Source: Piscicola geometra
Lineage: Eukaryota > Annelida > Clitellata > Hirudinida > Piscicolidae
DNA: 64,000 nt
Assembly (NCBI GenBank): GCA_943735955.1
Contig: OX030955.1
Location: 5,334,769 to 5,398,768 of the forward strand
Reading direction: 5' to 3'
Shown here: piece by piece, positions 12,083-24,208 of the stretch
How positions within the stretch are numbered: position 1 is the stretch's first letter
Layout of the letters: each line of letters starts with the position of its first letter
Notes under the pieces: generated by a model
What the model was told of the DNA's origin: nothing
The model's database searches: none
Seen by the model: only the letters and a program-made list of their open reading frames with translations
Made by a program: the position numbers and the translations under genes

Positions 12083-12495
12083 TGTATAATTAGTGCTTAT
12101 GGTGAAAAACTTTTAACCATACTGGCGTTTGTTTCGAGTAGTTTTGAATAAAATTAAATAATTATTTCGATAGGTTTTTTCCACAATTTTCAGAATTGAA
12201 GTACTTGAATTAAAAAGTCTAAATTATTCAAATACTTGATCGTAATTTTGGTATTGGAAATTACCTCTTTCAAGAACTAAATAAAAATGTAAAATATATT
12301 TAGATATATTTATAAATTTGTAGTTCATAAGTAGACTACTTCAATGAAACAGGTTGAGCCTGTTTGTCAGATGGTGGAGCTATTTCACGGAACCATTTTC
12401 TCCAAAGAAAATAGCATGCTAAATAAAAAACTGTATAAAAACTTAATTGTGAAATCTAAGTTGCCGTTTGGGACTATATTCAAATATCTATGTAT

Positions 12496-12757
12496 ATATA
12501 TTTTTTGTCTATACTATTCACAGCCTGACAGACACATGCCATGTTGGCAACATGATGTTACAATGGTTCTGAGAACCATGGTCTTATGCGCCGAGGCGCC
12601 ACTCTACACGAAGTACACATCTTTCAATGCATACGTCGCAAACACCGCATCATATACACTAGGTATATGTAAGTTCACGGTTGCTTGTCAAGGATTCGAA
12701 CAGGCAACTTTTAAGTTGCAAGTCCGACGTCTACCATCTAAGCCATCCCCGCTCCTC
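12496..12757 (-). mobile_element. tRNA-derived SINE, family 1
   Basis: On the minus strand the element begins GGAGCGGGGATGGCTTAG, with an A box TGGCTTAGATGG and a B box GTTCGAATCC, then a body with CATATACCTAGTGTATATG and ACCATGGTTCTCAGAACC. It matches 54321-54582 over about 250 bp and 31256-31431 more distantly. The 155-codon + strand frame across it is only a reading of this repeat. Confidence 0.8.
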
Positions 12758-13538
12758 AATATATATATTATTAAATATTCGAAAAAGCGCTTTATAAATC
12801 AATTTGATTAGATTTGAAATTGAATTGCGGATTTCCGTAGAGATTTTTTTCCCATCCATTTAAATGACATGAGCTGAAAGTTGTTTCATCAGTCTTAACT
12901 GAATTTTGTGCGCAAAACAAAATCTCCGCCAATGCTGTCTCTACGAGTTTCATCAGAGAAACCAAACCTTCTTAACTCATAAAAATTAATAATCATTTCT
13001 AGAATTTTTAATATTTTATATTACCCATTGAATAGTTTTACTCTTACAGACAAAAAAGTATAGATAGATCCTTGCTTGCACGAAATCTATTTCTACATAT
13101 AAGACTTTGTGAGAAACCACACATGGTTCAACCGATCTAAGACTATTCTTCTGTGGCTGATATTTTTCTATTTTTTCGCATTGTTTTCGATGTAATATTA
13201 TTGATTTTTATGTGATTCGTAAAAGGATTGGACTTGGGATAATGTTTATTAAACCAAAATTTTCAATGCTTCAAGTAAATCAATAAAATAGGATTCTGTA
13301 AAAGTCGATTGCACATATTTATCGATCCTGTTCAAGGAACGCCACAGAGAGTTATCGTGTTTTTCAAACTGGAAAATAAAAAAACTTCAATAGATTTTTC
13401 AAAATTGAGTTAATTCAAAAAAAGTTTTTCTAATGTCATTTTGCTTACTTTTTATTGATTTTTATAATTTAAAAAAAGTTAAACATGATAGAATTTTTGA
13501 CTCATGGGACTTTTATAAAACCTATATGAACATTAATC

Positions 13539-14437
13539 TCACTCACCACAACGGCCTGAAGGGTTACAGGTTTTTCTTCCCTCACAGAAATGGTTCTTGG
13601 AATTAACAATAATATTATTTTATAAAAATCATTTTTTTCGATAATAAAATATTATCTCGTTTAATTTAATTTAAAAAAAGATATTTTAAAACAATTTAAT
13701 TTCACATTCTATCATTTTTACCAGGCAGGCTGTTTCAAAAGCTGTTAGGTTTAAAAAAAATATAGTATTTAAACTTTTTTCAATAAGAAAAAAATTATAA
13801 AAAACTATTTTAAAATTGAAGACTTTTAATGAATATAATAAGAACCAAGGCCATGAAAATACTAGTGAAGTTGTACTCACTGTTGCATGTGCAGCTAGCC
13901 TCACAACCCCTCTCATCTCTGAGAAAACCGTATTCGCAAAATTTTTTGCATTGCATTAAGCTGCAACCTTGATATCAATGGTAAGAAAGTAAGTTTTTAT
14001 TTTTTCAAATATTTATTTTCATGTTTAACCTATAATTTTTAGAAAATTAGGCGTTAACAATATTTATTTATTTTGACAAGATGTTTACAAATTAAAAATT
14101 CATTAAAAAATCTAAGAAAAAGCAAAAAGTAAAAAACCTTCACACGCGCAAATTTCACACCCATTCAGAATCATACGTTTGCCAGGGCAACCACGGGGAC
14201 ATGAAAGCTGGGGACAGACTGTAAATTTTTAAGTCATTGGAAAGATTTGAAAACGAAATTCAAATAGTTTTATTATATAAATTTGATGAATTTTTTAATG
14301 TTATTTCAAATAAAATGTTAATGAAATACTTATATAGTTTTTTTGAACAAGAAAAACAAACTTTTTTTTGCTTGTGCACTCTGAAGACAAAGCAACACCA
14401 GCACAAAGAATACTGGAGCGATAATGAACTTATTCAT
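13539..14437 (-). CDS. Antistasin-like secreted protease inhibitor (copy B), two and a half domains
   Basis: Five exons on the minus strand, in transcript order 14437-14362, 14218-14138, 13967-13881, 13741-13722 and 13595-13539, join in frame to 106 residues. Exon 1 is 76 nt, as in copy A, and encodes MNKFIIAPVFFVLVLLCLQS, a signal peptide similar to copy A's. Exon 2 (PRGCPGKRMILNGCEICAC) and exon 3 (EYGFLRDERGCEASCTC) each carry a six-Cys antistasin unit. A 20-nt microexon leads to a last exon with only four Cys (NHFCEGRKTCNPSGRCGE, then TGA), an incomplete third unit. The stop lies within TGTGGTGAGTGA, and GTGAGTGAG there is also a good splice donor, so the protein could continue past this exon; I found no convincing continuation. 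The expected role is extracellular serine protease inhibition. Confidence 0.78.
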
Positions 14438-14517
14438 CCTTTCTGTAAATAATTGATTCAAGATCAAAGTTTTACCAGTATCTATCAAGAACATCACCTA
14501 AGGCTGTCAAGATAGGT

Positions 14518-14527
14518 CTTTATATAG
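14518..14527 (-). promoter_or_regulatory. TATA box of antistasin-like gene B
   Basis: CTATATAAAG on the minus strand, about 81 bp upstream of the start codon, identical to the decamer before gene A. Upstream of it, up to about 15435, the sequence is AT-rich with no gene seen. Confidence 0.55.
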
Positions 14528-15435
14528 CAAAGAACATACATGTGCACTTTAATCTCAGAAGAGTTTGAAATTCTAAAATTCCTTCTAGAAGACTTGATTT
14601 TTAAAATTCAATTACTACTCTAGATCTTAAGAATCACTTGTTAAGATCTTAAGATTTACTTTTGACATTTAAATATTATATATATAATTTATCAAAAATA
14701 GTTTATTAAATTTAGTTTTATTTAATGAAAAAATAATTTAATATTTTTAAAAGTAATTTCAAAATGAATTATACTTAGCAACTGCCACGAAATTTGCTAA
14801 ATTTATTAATTTAAAAAATAAAATATTCCTATGATAGATTTTGAAGTGCAGATTTGAAATCAGTTTACATTTTCTTAATATCTCAAATGGTTCAAAAGTT
14901 AACCACTTTTTAAACTCCCGAAAAGTGAGCGTTTTGGCGAATTATTTTCAACGCTTAAGCCAAAAAAATACATAAGAGTTTGACGGGACGACGTCGCGAC
15001 GTTATTTCATTATAACTTTTTTGATGAGTGTCATTTAATGTTGAAACATGACAAGATCATGTATTTAAAAAAAGAAAGTAATATTTAAAAAAAATTATAC
15101 TTTGTAATACAGAAAACCCTGAAATATAGTTTTTAACGTATTGTTTTTAATATATAATCATTATATATGAGACAAAACAAAAAATATTTACCATTATATT
15201 ATAATGTTATCGCTTTTTTGTATTTTCAAAAATGTTTCTTAGATTTTTACGCGTTTTGAGAAGGTCAAATTCGCACTTGAAATACTTTTTACTGCATTTC
15301 AATCCACGAAACATCTTTTTTTTAATCAGTTAAAATTTTTACATGTTTATTATTTCGACTTTAAATAAATAAAAAATAATTAATAATTAAACAAAATTTT
15401 TTTTTAAATTGTAAAATTAGAGGTAGAAATATATT

Positions 15436-16101
15436 AAGGGCCCATCCATAAAAGACTTCCACACAAAAGGGGGGAAGGGGGGTTCAGCAAAAGTGCACTA
15501 AAGTGGACAAGGGGGAGGAGGTTAAAGACAAAGTAGAAGTTCACATCGTAGTGTATTTGAGTGCAGTAATTTTGCATAAATTTACGGCAAAATACTTCTA
15601 GTTTAGTGACAAAAGAGTCGGGATGCAAACCCAAACAATCTATCACAAACAGGTTATATTTAAAAACGATAGGTTCAATAATAATTAATACGTTCGAATA
15701 TTATTTTTTTAATATGTTGTTTAAGTTTTATTTGTCAAATACAATAAAATCTCTAATAAAAATTCTCTAAAATTATTATTTTCTGTTGATGTAATGTTGA
15801 TGTTGGATTTGTTTATTACATTTTATTACACTGATTTACTAAAATGATTTTTAACAGTTATTATTTCATTAAGAATTTTTCTTGATAATAATTGGAATTT
15901 CTAAATGAATGTTTGTAAACACATACTCCTTATATTATTGTAAATTTCCCCAAAATATTCATTGATTCAAGTTCGGTAATTCATATGTTTTGGACGTCCA
16001 CAACTAGGGAGGGAAGGGGGGGTTAAGTCAAAAGTGGACAAGGGGGGAGGGATGATAAAAACGCAAAAGATTTGTAGACGTCTTTTATGGATGGCCCCTA
16101 A
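15436..16101. mobile_element. Terminal-inverted-repeat element (MITE-like)
   Basis: The left end GGGCCCATCCATAAAAGAC and the right end GTCTTTTATGGATGGCCCC are inverted copies. TTAA or TAA at the outer flanks could be the target duplication. Next to each end are G-rich blocks in direct orientation (AAGTGGACAAGGGGG). There is no transposase; the interior is AT-rich. The ends resemble the GGGCCATCCATAAA-type ends of widespread animal MITEs, which is recollection and not a search result. Confidence 0.65.
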
Positions 16102-16870
16102 TAACACAACCTGTATTTTGAATTTCTTATTTGTGAAATAATAACTTTAATATATTGGAACTTTAATTTAATTTTTGTTTAATAGTACATTTAAATAATA
16201 TTTTTATTTAAATGCATAAAAATCATTTTTAAAATACCTATAGTGGAGTAATCGATATTTTATGTATACTTATATTTGAAAACCCCCGATTCAAATCCAG
16301 AGATAAAAAAGATTTTGAAGACCAAATCTTGTTGTCATTGAATTTACAATTCATTCGCTTGGGACATTTTTCTATTTTGATTGTATTGCTATGAATCACT
16401 CGAAACTTTGTATTTTAACACGCATAAAAAACATCAAGTTATCATAATATTCTTTTACTTTATCAACGACCTATTCATCCAACCAGTCTTGAATTTTATT
16501 TTTCTATAAAAAAATTCTTTAGAATCACCAGAAGCTCAGAATAAAAACGAATTACAATCAAATCTTAAAACTTATATAAACAAATCTTAGATGTTGTTAC
16601 TGACATGTTAACATTTCAAACATAAGAATTAAAGATTTTCAAGCAATTCAACATCTTAAATTTATATTCTACTTTAAAAATAGTTTCATAATTTTATCAT
16701 GGTCAAAAAAGGTAAAACATAAACAAAGATTTGAAAAAAATTATGATTGAAATTAAGAATAATGTAATTGATGAGCACAATTTCATTTATTTCCAAAAAA
16801 GACACTCATACTAAAATGTAAAAATTTAAAGATTATTTTATTTTCGAATACCATCCATCAATTAATTGTT

Positions 16871-19800
16871 TCAGGTTGGTTTGTTTTTAGAATCAGTCGA
16901 TCTTATCTGCAAGAAAGCTTTCACGCTGGAGAATTCGTAGAGACTACTGGAGTGGTAGGCGATGTTGCTAAGAACCACTATGTATTCACAAACCGCAAAT
17001 AGGCTGTAGACTGAATGGAGAGTGGATTATTTGTAATATTAATTTAAAAGCTTATTTAATAAATCAAAAGTATTTTTCATTGAGTCAATCTGAACATTCT
17101 TTCATTAGAGTATAGCTTGCACAAGTAAGCCTATAGCTCAATTGCATAATAAATCATTTTAATTTTAATTTATCCACCCATTAAATTGATACCTTGTCTA
17201 GTTATGTGAACTCAAGTTTTTTTTACTTCAAACATGAACACCAAAAGATTCCATGTTGAGCAACTGGTACTCAAGATGGAATGCTATATTCCCTAAGATG
17301 AATTTGTATTGTATTTAATAAAAATTGTCATTTAAAGGTTTTATTTATCGTCAAAATTATTTAGTTGTTTAAAGAAATAAACCAGTTTTCATTTTAATGT
17401 GAATTGTCATTTAATCAAATTGACTAAATTAAATTAAATTTAGCTTTTAGCTTAATTTGGCAAATTTAACTTTTTTTTGCTCAAGGCTTTCTAGTTTTCA
17501 TTTCGACTTTTACTGGTTCAACTTCTTCAAAAATTGCGTCACTTTTTATAGTTGTGTCAAAGCTAATGAATACTAACAGTTTTTTTATTTAATAAAAAAT
17601 AAATTAGTGGTTTGTGTTAGTTTTCAATAGTCTATTTAGAATATAAACTTTATATAGACGATTATATTGTATATAGACTATATAGCTTTATCGTTCCCCG
17701 AGATGGACGAATGCCAGAGACAGATTCATTAATGTCTATAATCTCTTCCTACGTTTAATCTTAGACAATTATTAGTGGTCGATGTTGGGAAACTATGACC
17801 ATGCACATAATCATGGCCATAACAGGCCAATCACTCCATTTTTAATTTAACAACTTGCACACAATAAAACTGTATTGCATCATCTAATAACTAATAAAAA
17901 AGTGAAATTATTTACTTTCGGAAGTTGAGAAAAAAAAAGCAAAATTTCATCTTCCAATATTTTAACAATTATTCTAGAAATCAGTTTTTAAAGTATTCTC
18001 TTTGAATGAGACAACTTTCCGAAACGAAACCAACATTAAAATGCGCATCTAAGATGGATGCATAGATATGAACAAAAAAATTTTTCAAAGCGCATAACTG
18101 TAAATAAGCCCGTTTGATCTTTGGATGGGTGAATGGGTTGCTGAGTCGGCAACGACTTTTGGCTTGACCAATATTGAAAGGTCCTAGGATCAATTGCAAG
18201 TGGCCTGGAAGCCCGTTCGGGTTATACGCCACTATAATAATGCTCGTCATTATTTATTATTATTTATTATTTGGAACCGGTTCATCTTGAGCAACCTTCC
18301 CTTATGTTTTAACTTGCAGAACTACTTTGGAATGGTAAAAATCAATTTTTTTGGTTTGCAATATTTTTGAAAATAAAACTGCTTTTATATTTTTTCCTTG
18401 TGAGCTCTTTAATCGTTTTTTATCGAATGTATTTTCCAAAAACTCTCAAAAGTAATGCCTTGATAGACTAACTTAGTTGTATCTAAACTTTCATATAGAT
18501 TGTTTGAACAAGCACATTACCTCATTGGAGAGCCACTCAATATTAAAGAAGCTAGCTTACTTCTAATTTTTCTTTATTAAAAGTGTTATCAAGCTACATT
18601 CAATGCAAAGATATACAAAGTAGGATTAATTAATTTTGTTGTAACTATGGAGATTAGGAATGGAAACGTGCTCTAAACTTAAGACTGAGAAATTATTCGC
18701 ATACCGGAAAAAGGCACTAAGGGCACATTCTATGTGCTTTTTAAAAGCATGCAATATTAAAATAATATTGATAAGCATTTTTAAACAATTTATCAAGTGT
18801 TTTTAAGAATTTAAAAATATTAAACTTTTAATTTTCTTTTTAAATTAATTTTATTTTCATAGTTTCAACTTAGTTGAAACGTTATTTTGCTCCATAGTTT
18901 TTATTTATTTAATTTATAAACAATAATAAAATTCGAATGAAAACCATTGCAAGAATTTTAAACTTCATATTTTTTATTACAAATTCTATTTATTTAAAGC
19001 TACCCGTATAAAAAAAATTCCCAGATACTAGTTGAGATTTTATAAAGTTTTAGTTATTCGCTGTGAAAATAAATCTAACTACATTAGAAAATTGGAAGAC
19101 ATATTGAAAGTAATCGTTTTGTATTTATAGTTTTTTTGAGTTTTGAATTTCATTATCAACCCTTTTATTCAGAAATATTTTCATCCTTAAATAAAGCCAT
19201 TCTTTTAATGTAAATTAAAATATATAACTAAATAAGTGAAAAAATATAAAAAACCTAAGTAAAAAGTTTATTAACTACATATATATGTATGTATCATGTA
19301 TGTATGTAAAGCAAAAGACTGGAGGTAACTTTAAAAACAATCAAACTTTAATGTTTGTAAAAATATTAAGTACAATTAATCCATACCTCCTGGTTCACAG
19401 TAACTGTTGTGTCGGAAAAAAAAGTAACCTCCTAAAACAATTCCAAACAGATTCAACGCCCACAACTTCATTTTCAGCCTTAGAGATCGTTTCATCTAAA
19501 TGTTAATGTTAAAGATTGTATTAGCGTGTTGTATTATTATAAAAATAAATTAGAAAACTTTTCACATCTAAATTACACAATATGCTATAATAAATTTTCC
19601 TATGAATCATAGGGAAATTTATTACAATAATATTTCATGAAAACTAATGAGAACATTTGTTTTCATAATACATATATTTTATAAACATATTGTCCTTGGT
19701 TTGAATGTATAAACATAATTTTTAAGTATTAATTTTATGCGTTTTTTTCTATTAATTAAAGATTATTCAGAATGATGGAGGAAAAAGAAGGAAAAGATTC

Positions 19801-22800
19801 ATTTCTTAGTAAGAAAAATCGGTTAATTCTAATGTAAGCCCAAGGGATTTAACTTTTTCACAACTTCTAGATCACGTAAATCAGTTAAATGAATATTTAA
19901 TAATAATAAAAAATAAATATTTATTTCAATATCTTTTAAAAAAAATTTACTTTTAAATCAACATATTAAATGGTGTTTTATAACTTATCAATATAAATTA
20001 CTTAATAATTTCTTTTAGTTAAAAAATATCTTAACTGCAATTTGTCTTTTTTCTACAGGCTGCATCTTTTAATATTGCACGTTCACTGCACAGTTTGCTG
20101 CATGGTATTTTCAGTGCTGGTGGTTGCCACATTTTATAAAAATATTTAAAACAAGTTGTTAAATGAACAGTATTTATTTCAAGTTAGTGTAGTTTAATTT
20201 GTAAATTAAATCAGCAAAACACAACTTTTCTCAGTCATATGAAATAAATCTGAATATTTTCTGTAAACTTGCCCTTGAGAAGGCACGGCACCTTTTCATT
20301 TAAGAGACTGATAACATTTTATCAGATCATAACTATTGGCCTAAATTTTTATGCTCTTCTCTCATCAACATTTTGAAACGAAAAAAGATAAAAGATCAAG
20401 AAGCTTTTTTTCTTCTGCACAACGAGCTCGTGAGAGGGTATCTGAGTTACCCTACAACACGAAAAAAGACAAAAGAAGCGGATAAACACCTAGTGTCAAT
20501 AGGCACAAAAAAAGCGTTGGGCAGTTTCACACTTAAATGTGAAAGTAAAACATCCCCGCACTAGTCTAGGGAAGCACCTCAGACAAGTTACCCCTACATT
20601 CTTTCTTCCAGGGTTATGGTCCTACTGCTTGGCAGGTTAGGTTTTGAGTAATCAAAGGCTAAAGGTGGTGTCAGGAAAATAAACACTCTTAGCTGAGGGA
20701 TTGCAACCTAAACTCAGTATTTTCAACGAATACGAAAAACGAAATGCTCTTCTCTACAGTACTCCCACTTTTATTGTACGATATTGCCTATGAAAGTTAT
20801 ATTAATTCTAAAGATAAAAATTTAAATTAAAAAAGTAAAAATTTTACCATGACTAAGATTTATGAAACGCATCAGTATTAATAATATTTCTAAGAGGTAG
20901 CAATATCATAACGGTATGCCTAGTTTTGATTTTAAAGTGTTTTTTTATATTTTTTTAGCTGAGGGTTTTTTTAGATTTGAGATACAGGGAATTAAATACT
21001 TAAAAAATTGATATTCATAGATTATTTAATAATTTATTTAACAAAGACTTGGAAAACAGGGAGAAAAAGATTTAATGATCAATAAAAAAGTTTAAACTAT
21101 TTTATAAGAAATTTGAAAAATAAATATTGAATCGACTAACTGTGTTGCAAAATACAGGATCATCTTGAAGAAGAGCTAAGAGAACGATCTTGAAAAGCAT
21201 GTTTGCCTGCGAACAGATTACGAACGTCACAAAACACTTTTCGTGCCAGTCTAAAAAGTTAAAAAAGTTGAACATTTAAATGAAAAGAATAGATAAGAAA
21301 GACTATAAGAGAAAAAACTGTTTAAAATCTTTAGATTATAAGCTAAAAAATTTAAAGAGTTTCGAAATATTTAAATGATAGTAAGAATTTTCTAGTTGGT
21401 TTCAATGCATCATAAAAACGCTGAACTTTAACACACTATACGCTTCAGAAGATGAGATGAGAGTGAGCAGAAGCAGACCTAGGATTTCAAGCCCTTCCAC
21501 TACCACCATTGCTCGCACCAATGCCATTCTTATAAAGGTTAAATGAAATAGTTAACAAGTCAGTTTTTTAACATATGAATTTTTAATGAAGCACGTGTCC
21601 GAGATTCATCGTTGCAATTAGGTTAGTTGATTGGGTCATAAACGATTTTGCTTTTTTTTTTGCTTTTAAGGCTGGGACAAAAGTTGACAATGAGCGCGTT
21701 TCGGAGGCAACGGTAGGAACCAAAAGGATGACAAACGTTTGACCGCTAAACCAACCCATTCCCAAAATTGAGATCTTGTACACATAAAGATTTATATATT
21801 CACTGTTTAATTGGAGTATAGGGACTTGAATTGTAAAATGTAGCAATAAAGGTAATGTTAAAATTTAGCAAATTTTCGATGTATTAAAAATAAATAGAAA
21901 GTTTGTTTAAATAGAACTGACAATTATTTAAAATGCTTAAGATAGAATTTTCTTTGGGACGAAACAAATTAGTTGCTTGTAACGACCTAAATTGAAATCA
22001 TCGCAAATTGAAATTTTTTCACATTCAAGTCCACACACATTTAATAAAATTCTATTTTCAATGAAAAAATTCTTTCTTCTTATATGGTGTTTTTATGTTT
22101 GTTTTTATATTTGATAAGACAGTTTATAAAAAATTTAATCAAATAAAAATTTAATTTAATTTTTTCAGAATTTTATTTTATTTTATTCTAATATTGATAT
22201 TCGATGACTTTGATGCTTTCATGCTTTAGTGTTCGACGACTTTAATAAATGCCGTTTTTAACCGGTCCAAGAAATATAAAAAAACATTCAGAAGAATAAA
22301 TCTTAGTTTAAATGTAAATTTTTAACGTAATTCAAAATATTATATCTTTGCTAAAAGTTGTTTAAAAACATTAACTGAAGAATTATCTAACCATAAAATA
22401 TTTTCAAATTTACATAATTCTAAAACCCGCAATATAAAATGATATCATAGTATTAATTAATTAAGTTTTTAATTTATATGAGATTTAAGTGATTGAATAA
22501 ATTATTAAACCTTCCAAAGCCTTTCATTCCTTCAGTGAAGGAAATGAAATAGTTTTTAGATGTGTGGGTATAGAAGAATCTTGGAGTTGTATGAATGGCA
22601 ATAGAGACTTGCCAAATGTACTTTTGAGGCATGAAATCTCCTATTGAGCAACTGATTGAAGGTAGGTAGTTATCTACCTGTAGAATTTTTTACAGTTGTG
22701 AAATTATTATCAATAAATAATTATTTTTTCTAATAAAAGTTTATAATACTAATAATAATAAAATCACATTTTGTATTCAGGCCACTGTATTAAACGTTGT

Positions 22801-24208
22801 AAATTGTCCTCTTTCAAATATATTAAGACTTTCAAAGTTATTTATTTCAAAACCTGAAACATTGGACTTGTTAAAAACATTATTTTTTCGTCAACTTCAA
22901 TTTTTTTTTAAATATCGGTTTGCTATTTAGAGCTATTCTTTTTTGGCTTAGTCCACTATAATGCGTTTTTTTTTATCTAAACATTGTTAACTTTTTTTTC
23001 TTCTCGAAGTTTAAAACTTCTGCAGCTTCATTCGAAGTCAATAAGGATTTTTGCTTAAAAGAATGTTTAATTGTGAATATAGTTTAATTTTGACAAAAAT
23101 ATTTACATTAAAAAGAATATTACTTTAAATACTGGTTTAAGTTTGGTTTAAAATTCACCTCTAATAGATTTAAAAGTTGGCAATAGCTTGTTCTATCAAA
23201 TTAGTAACTCTTCAGACTATAGAAGTACTTAAGTAAATATAGGAGAGACCGGGGCAAGATGACGAATGTCTTATATTTTCGGTTTTCACTAGGGGAAGGT
23301 ATGAGGCAAACACTACTGGCTATCCTATCCGCCTTCCGTTAAATAAAAGAACGGAAACGCTGAAATCACAATTTTTATTTTGGTTGTGAAGCATTGATTG
23401 TTTTCTGTGGTCACGGTATAACTTTTATGCATGTGTAAATAAGTTTGCTGCAGAAAATGATAAGAAGTTTGGTTTCTTCTAAATATTTATTGGTAGGTTA
23501 TTTCAATTACTACCTTTGACCATAAATTTTGTTAATTTAGTGACTTCATCCATGGCAATTAAAACGAACATTTATAACCAGGCAGTTCTGGGCAAGGTGG
23601 TGGGGGCAAGATGACGAGCTTGCTATCTTGATTCTTTTTTCAATTTTTTGAAAATAAATATAATTAAAACAGCAATAGCAGTGTCATTCTATTGTGATTT
23701 TTTTCTATTGCAAGGTCGAAAATTTAAAATAGATATTTTCATATAATTCATAAAATGATATGGTTAAATTTTTCTCAAAAGCCTGACTGGTTCTTTGTGG
23801 GTATCGAGTCGATATAGATAAAGATATATTTTTAATTTTTAAATGATGACTTGATAAACTTGAATCCTTTGTATTTTTATTAGTATTCTACATATATAAT
23901 ACAGTTTTTATTCACAATATTTAAACAAAATTGTTTTTAACTATAATATATAAAAACTTTAAACTATTCAAACTTTTAACTTTCATGATTGAATCTAAAC
24001 AACTCACGTTGCAGTGTGTACTTGTTCCTTTTTCGAAATCTTTCAAGAGGGTGAGGCTCACACAAATGACTAGGGCAGCCAAAACTATTGAAATAATTCC
24101 TATAAACCCCTTCGAAATGTTCATTTCTCTAACACTTCCTTGAAATCCTTCAAGACCATTCTGTATTTTCTCCATTTCCTCAGCATTCATTTGATGATTT
24201 ATTGACAT
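16871..24208 (-). CDS. PGAP2: PGAP2/FRAG1 homologue, GPI-anchor remodelling membrane protein
   Basis: Six exons on the minus strand, in transcript order 24208-24008, 22677-22511, 21528-21437, 21250-21156, 19495-19387 and 17010-16871, join in frame to 267 residues, close to the roughly 250 of vertebrate PGAP2. PGAP2 is a multi-pass Golgi/ER membrane protein needed for fatty-acid remodelling of GPI anchors. Visible family landmarks in order are a first membrane segment (GFIGIISIVLAALVICVSLT), STHCN then VDNYLPSISCSIGDFMPQKY, the block HTTPRFFYT, a membrane segment ending TLISSSEAYNWHEKCF, FFFRHNSYCEPG, and the last segment CEYIVVLSNIAYH. Exon junctions fall inside these motifs and restore them in phase. 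The first introns are 1.3 and 1.0 kb, and introns 4 and 5 are 1.7 and 2.4 kb; SINE and other repeats lie inside. A polyadenylation-like AATAAA on the minus strand lies about 35 bp past the stop. The exon 4 donor (CCT|GTATTT) is the weakest junction. Confidence 0.9.
18124..18271 (+). mobile_element. SINE family 2, internally shortened copy in PGAP2 intron 5
   Basis: Has the tRNA-like head (GTTGCTGAGTCGGCAACGAC), the conserved tail GTGGCCTGGAAGCCCG...CGCCACTATAATAATGC and a terminal TTATTATT run. Relative to 5357-5533 it lacks the segment between the B-box region and the tail. Confidence 0.7.
23239..23628 (+). repeat. Repeat with GGGGCAAGATGACGA-type ends, in PGAP2 intron 1
   Basis: The left part reads AGGAGAGACCGGGGCAAGATGACGA and the right part GGGGGCAAGATGACGAGC. 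The interior matches 40385-40813 in inverted orientation (for example the block around AACGAACATTTATAACCA). It is a nonautonomous mobile repeat of undetermined class. Confidence 0.55.

Noticed and set aside
12344..12811. 155-codon plus-strand frame
   Set aside because: Most of it runs antisense through a family-1 SINE; the same peptide bits recur at the 54.4 kb copy.
16904..17001. Plus-strand terminal-exon-like frame (YLQESFHAGEFVETTGVVGD)
   Set aside because: It has an acceptor and a stop and looked protein-like, but the minus strand here reads CEYIVVLSNIAYH and completes PGAP2 in phase, so the plus frame is its shadow.
20050..20150. Plus-strand hydrophobic exon-like frame (LLILHVHCTVCCMVFSVL)
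   Set aside because: It lies in a PGAP2 intron on the opposite strand, has no partner exon and matches nothing recognised.
20373..20564. 63-codon Lys-rich frame
   Set aside because: No motif, no splice partners, inside a PGAP2 intron; probably repeat-derived.
21160..21527. Minus-strand two-exon short secreted peptide (signal plus LARKVFCDVRNLF)
   Set aside because: A different donor and phase make these same two exons parts of PGAP2 (SSSEAYNWHEKCFVTFV), which matches the family; the peptide reading is an artefact.
21583..21846. 87-codon minus frame in PGAP2 intron 2
   Set aside because: Part looks protein-like (ILGMGWFSGQTFVILLVP), but PGAP2 exons 2 and 3 join without it and no motif is recognised.
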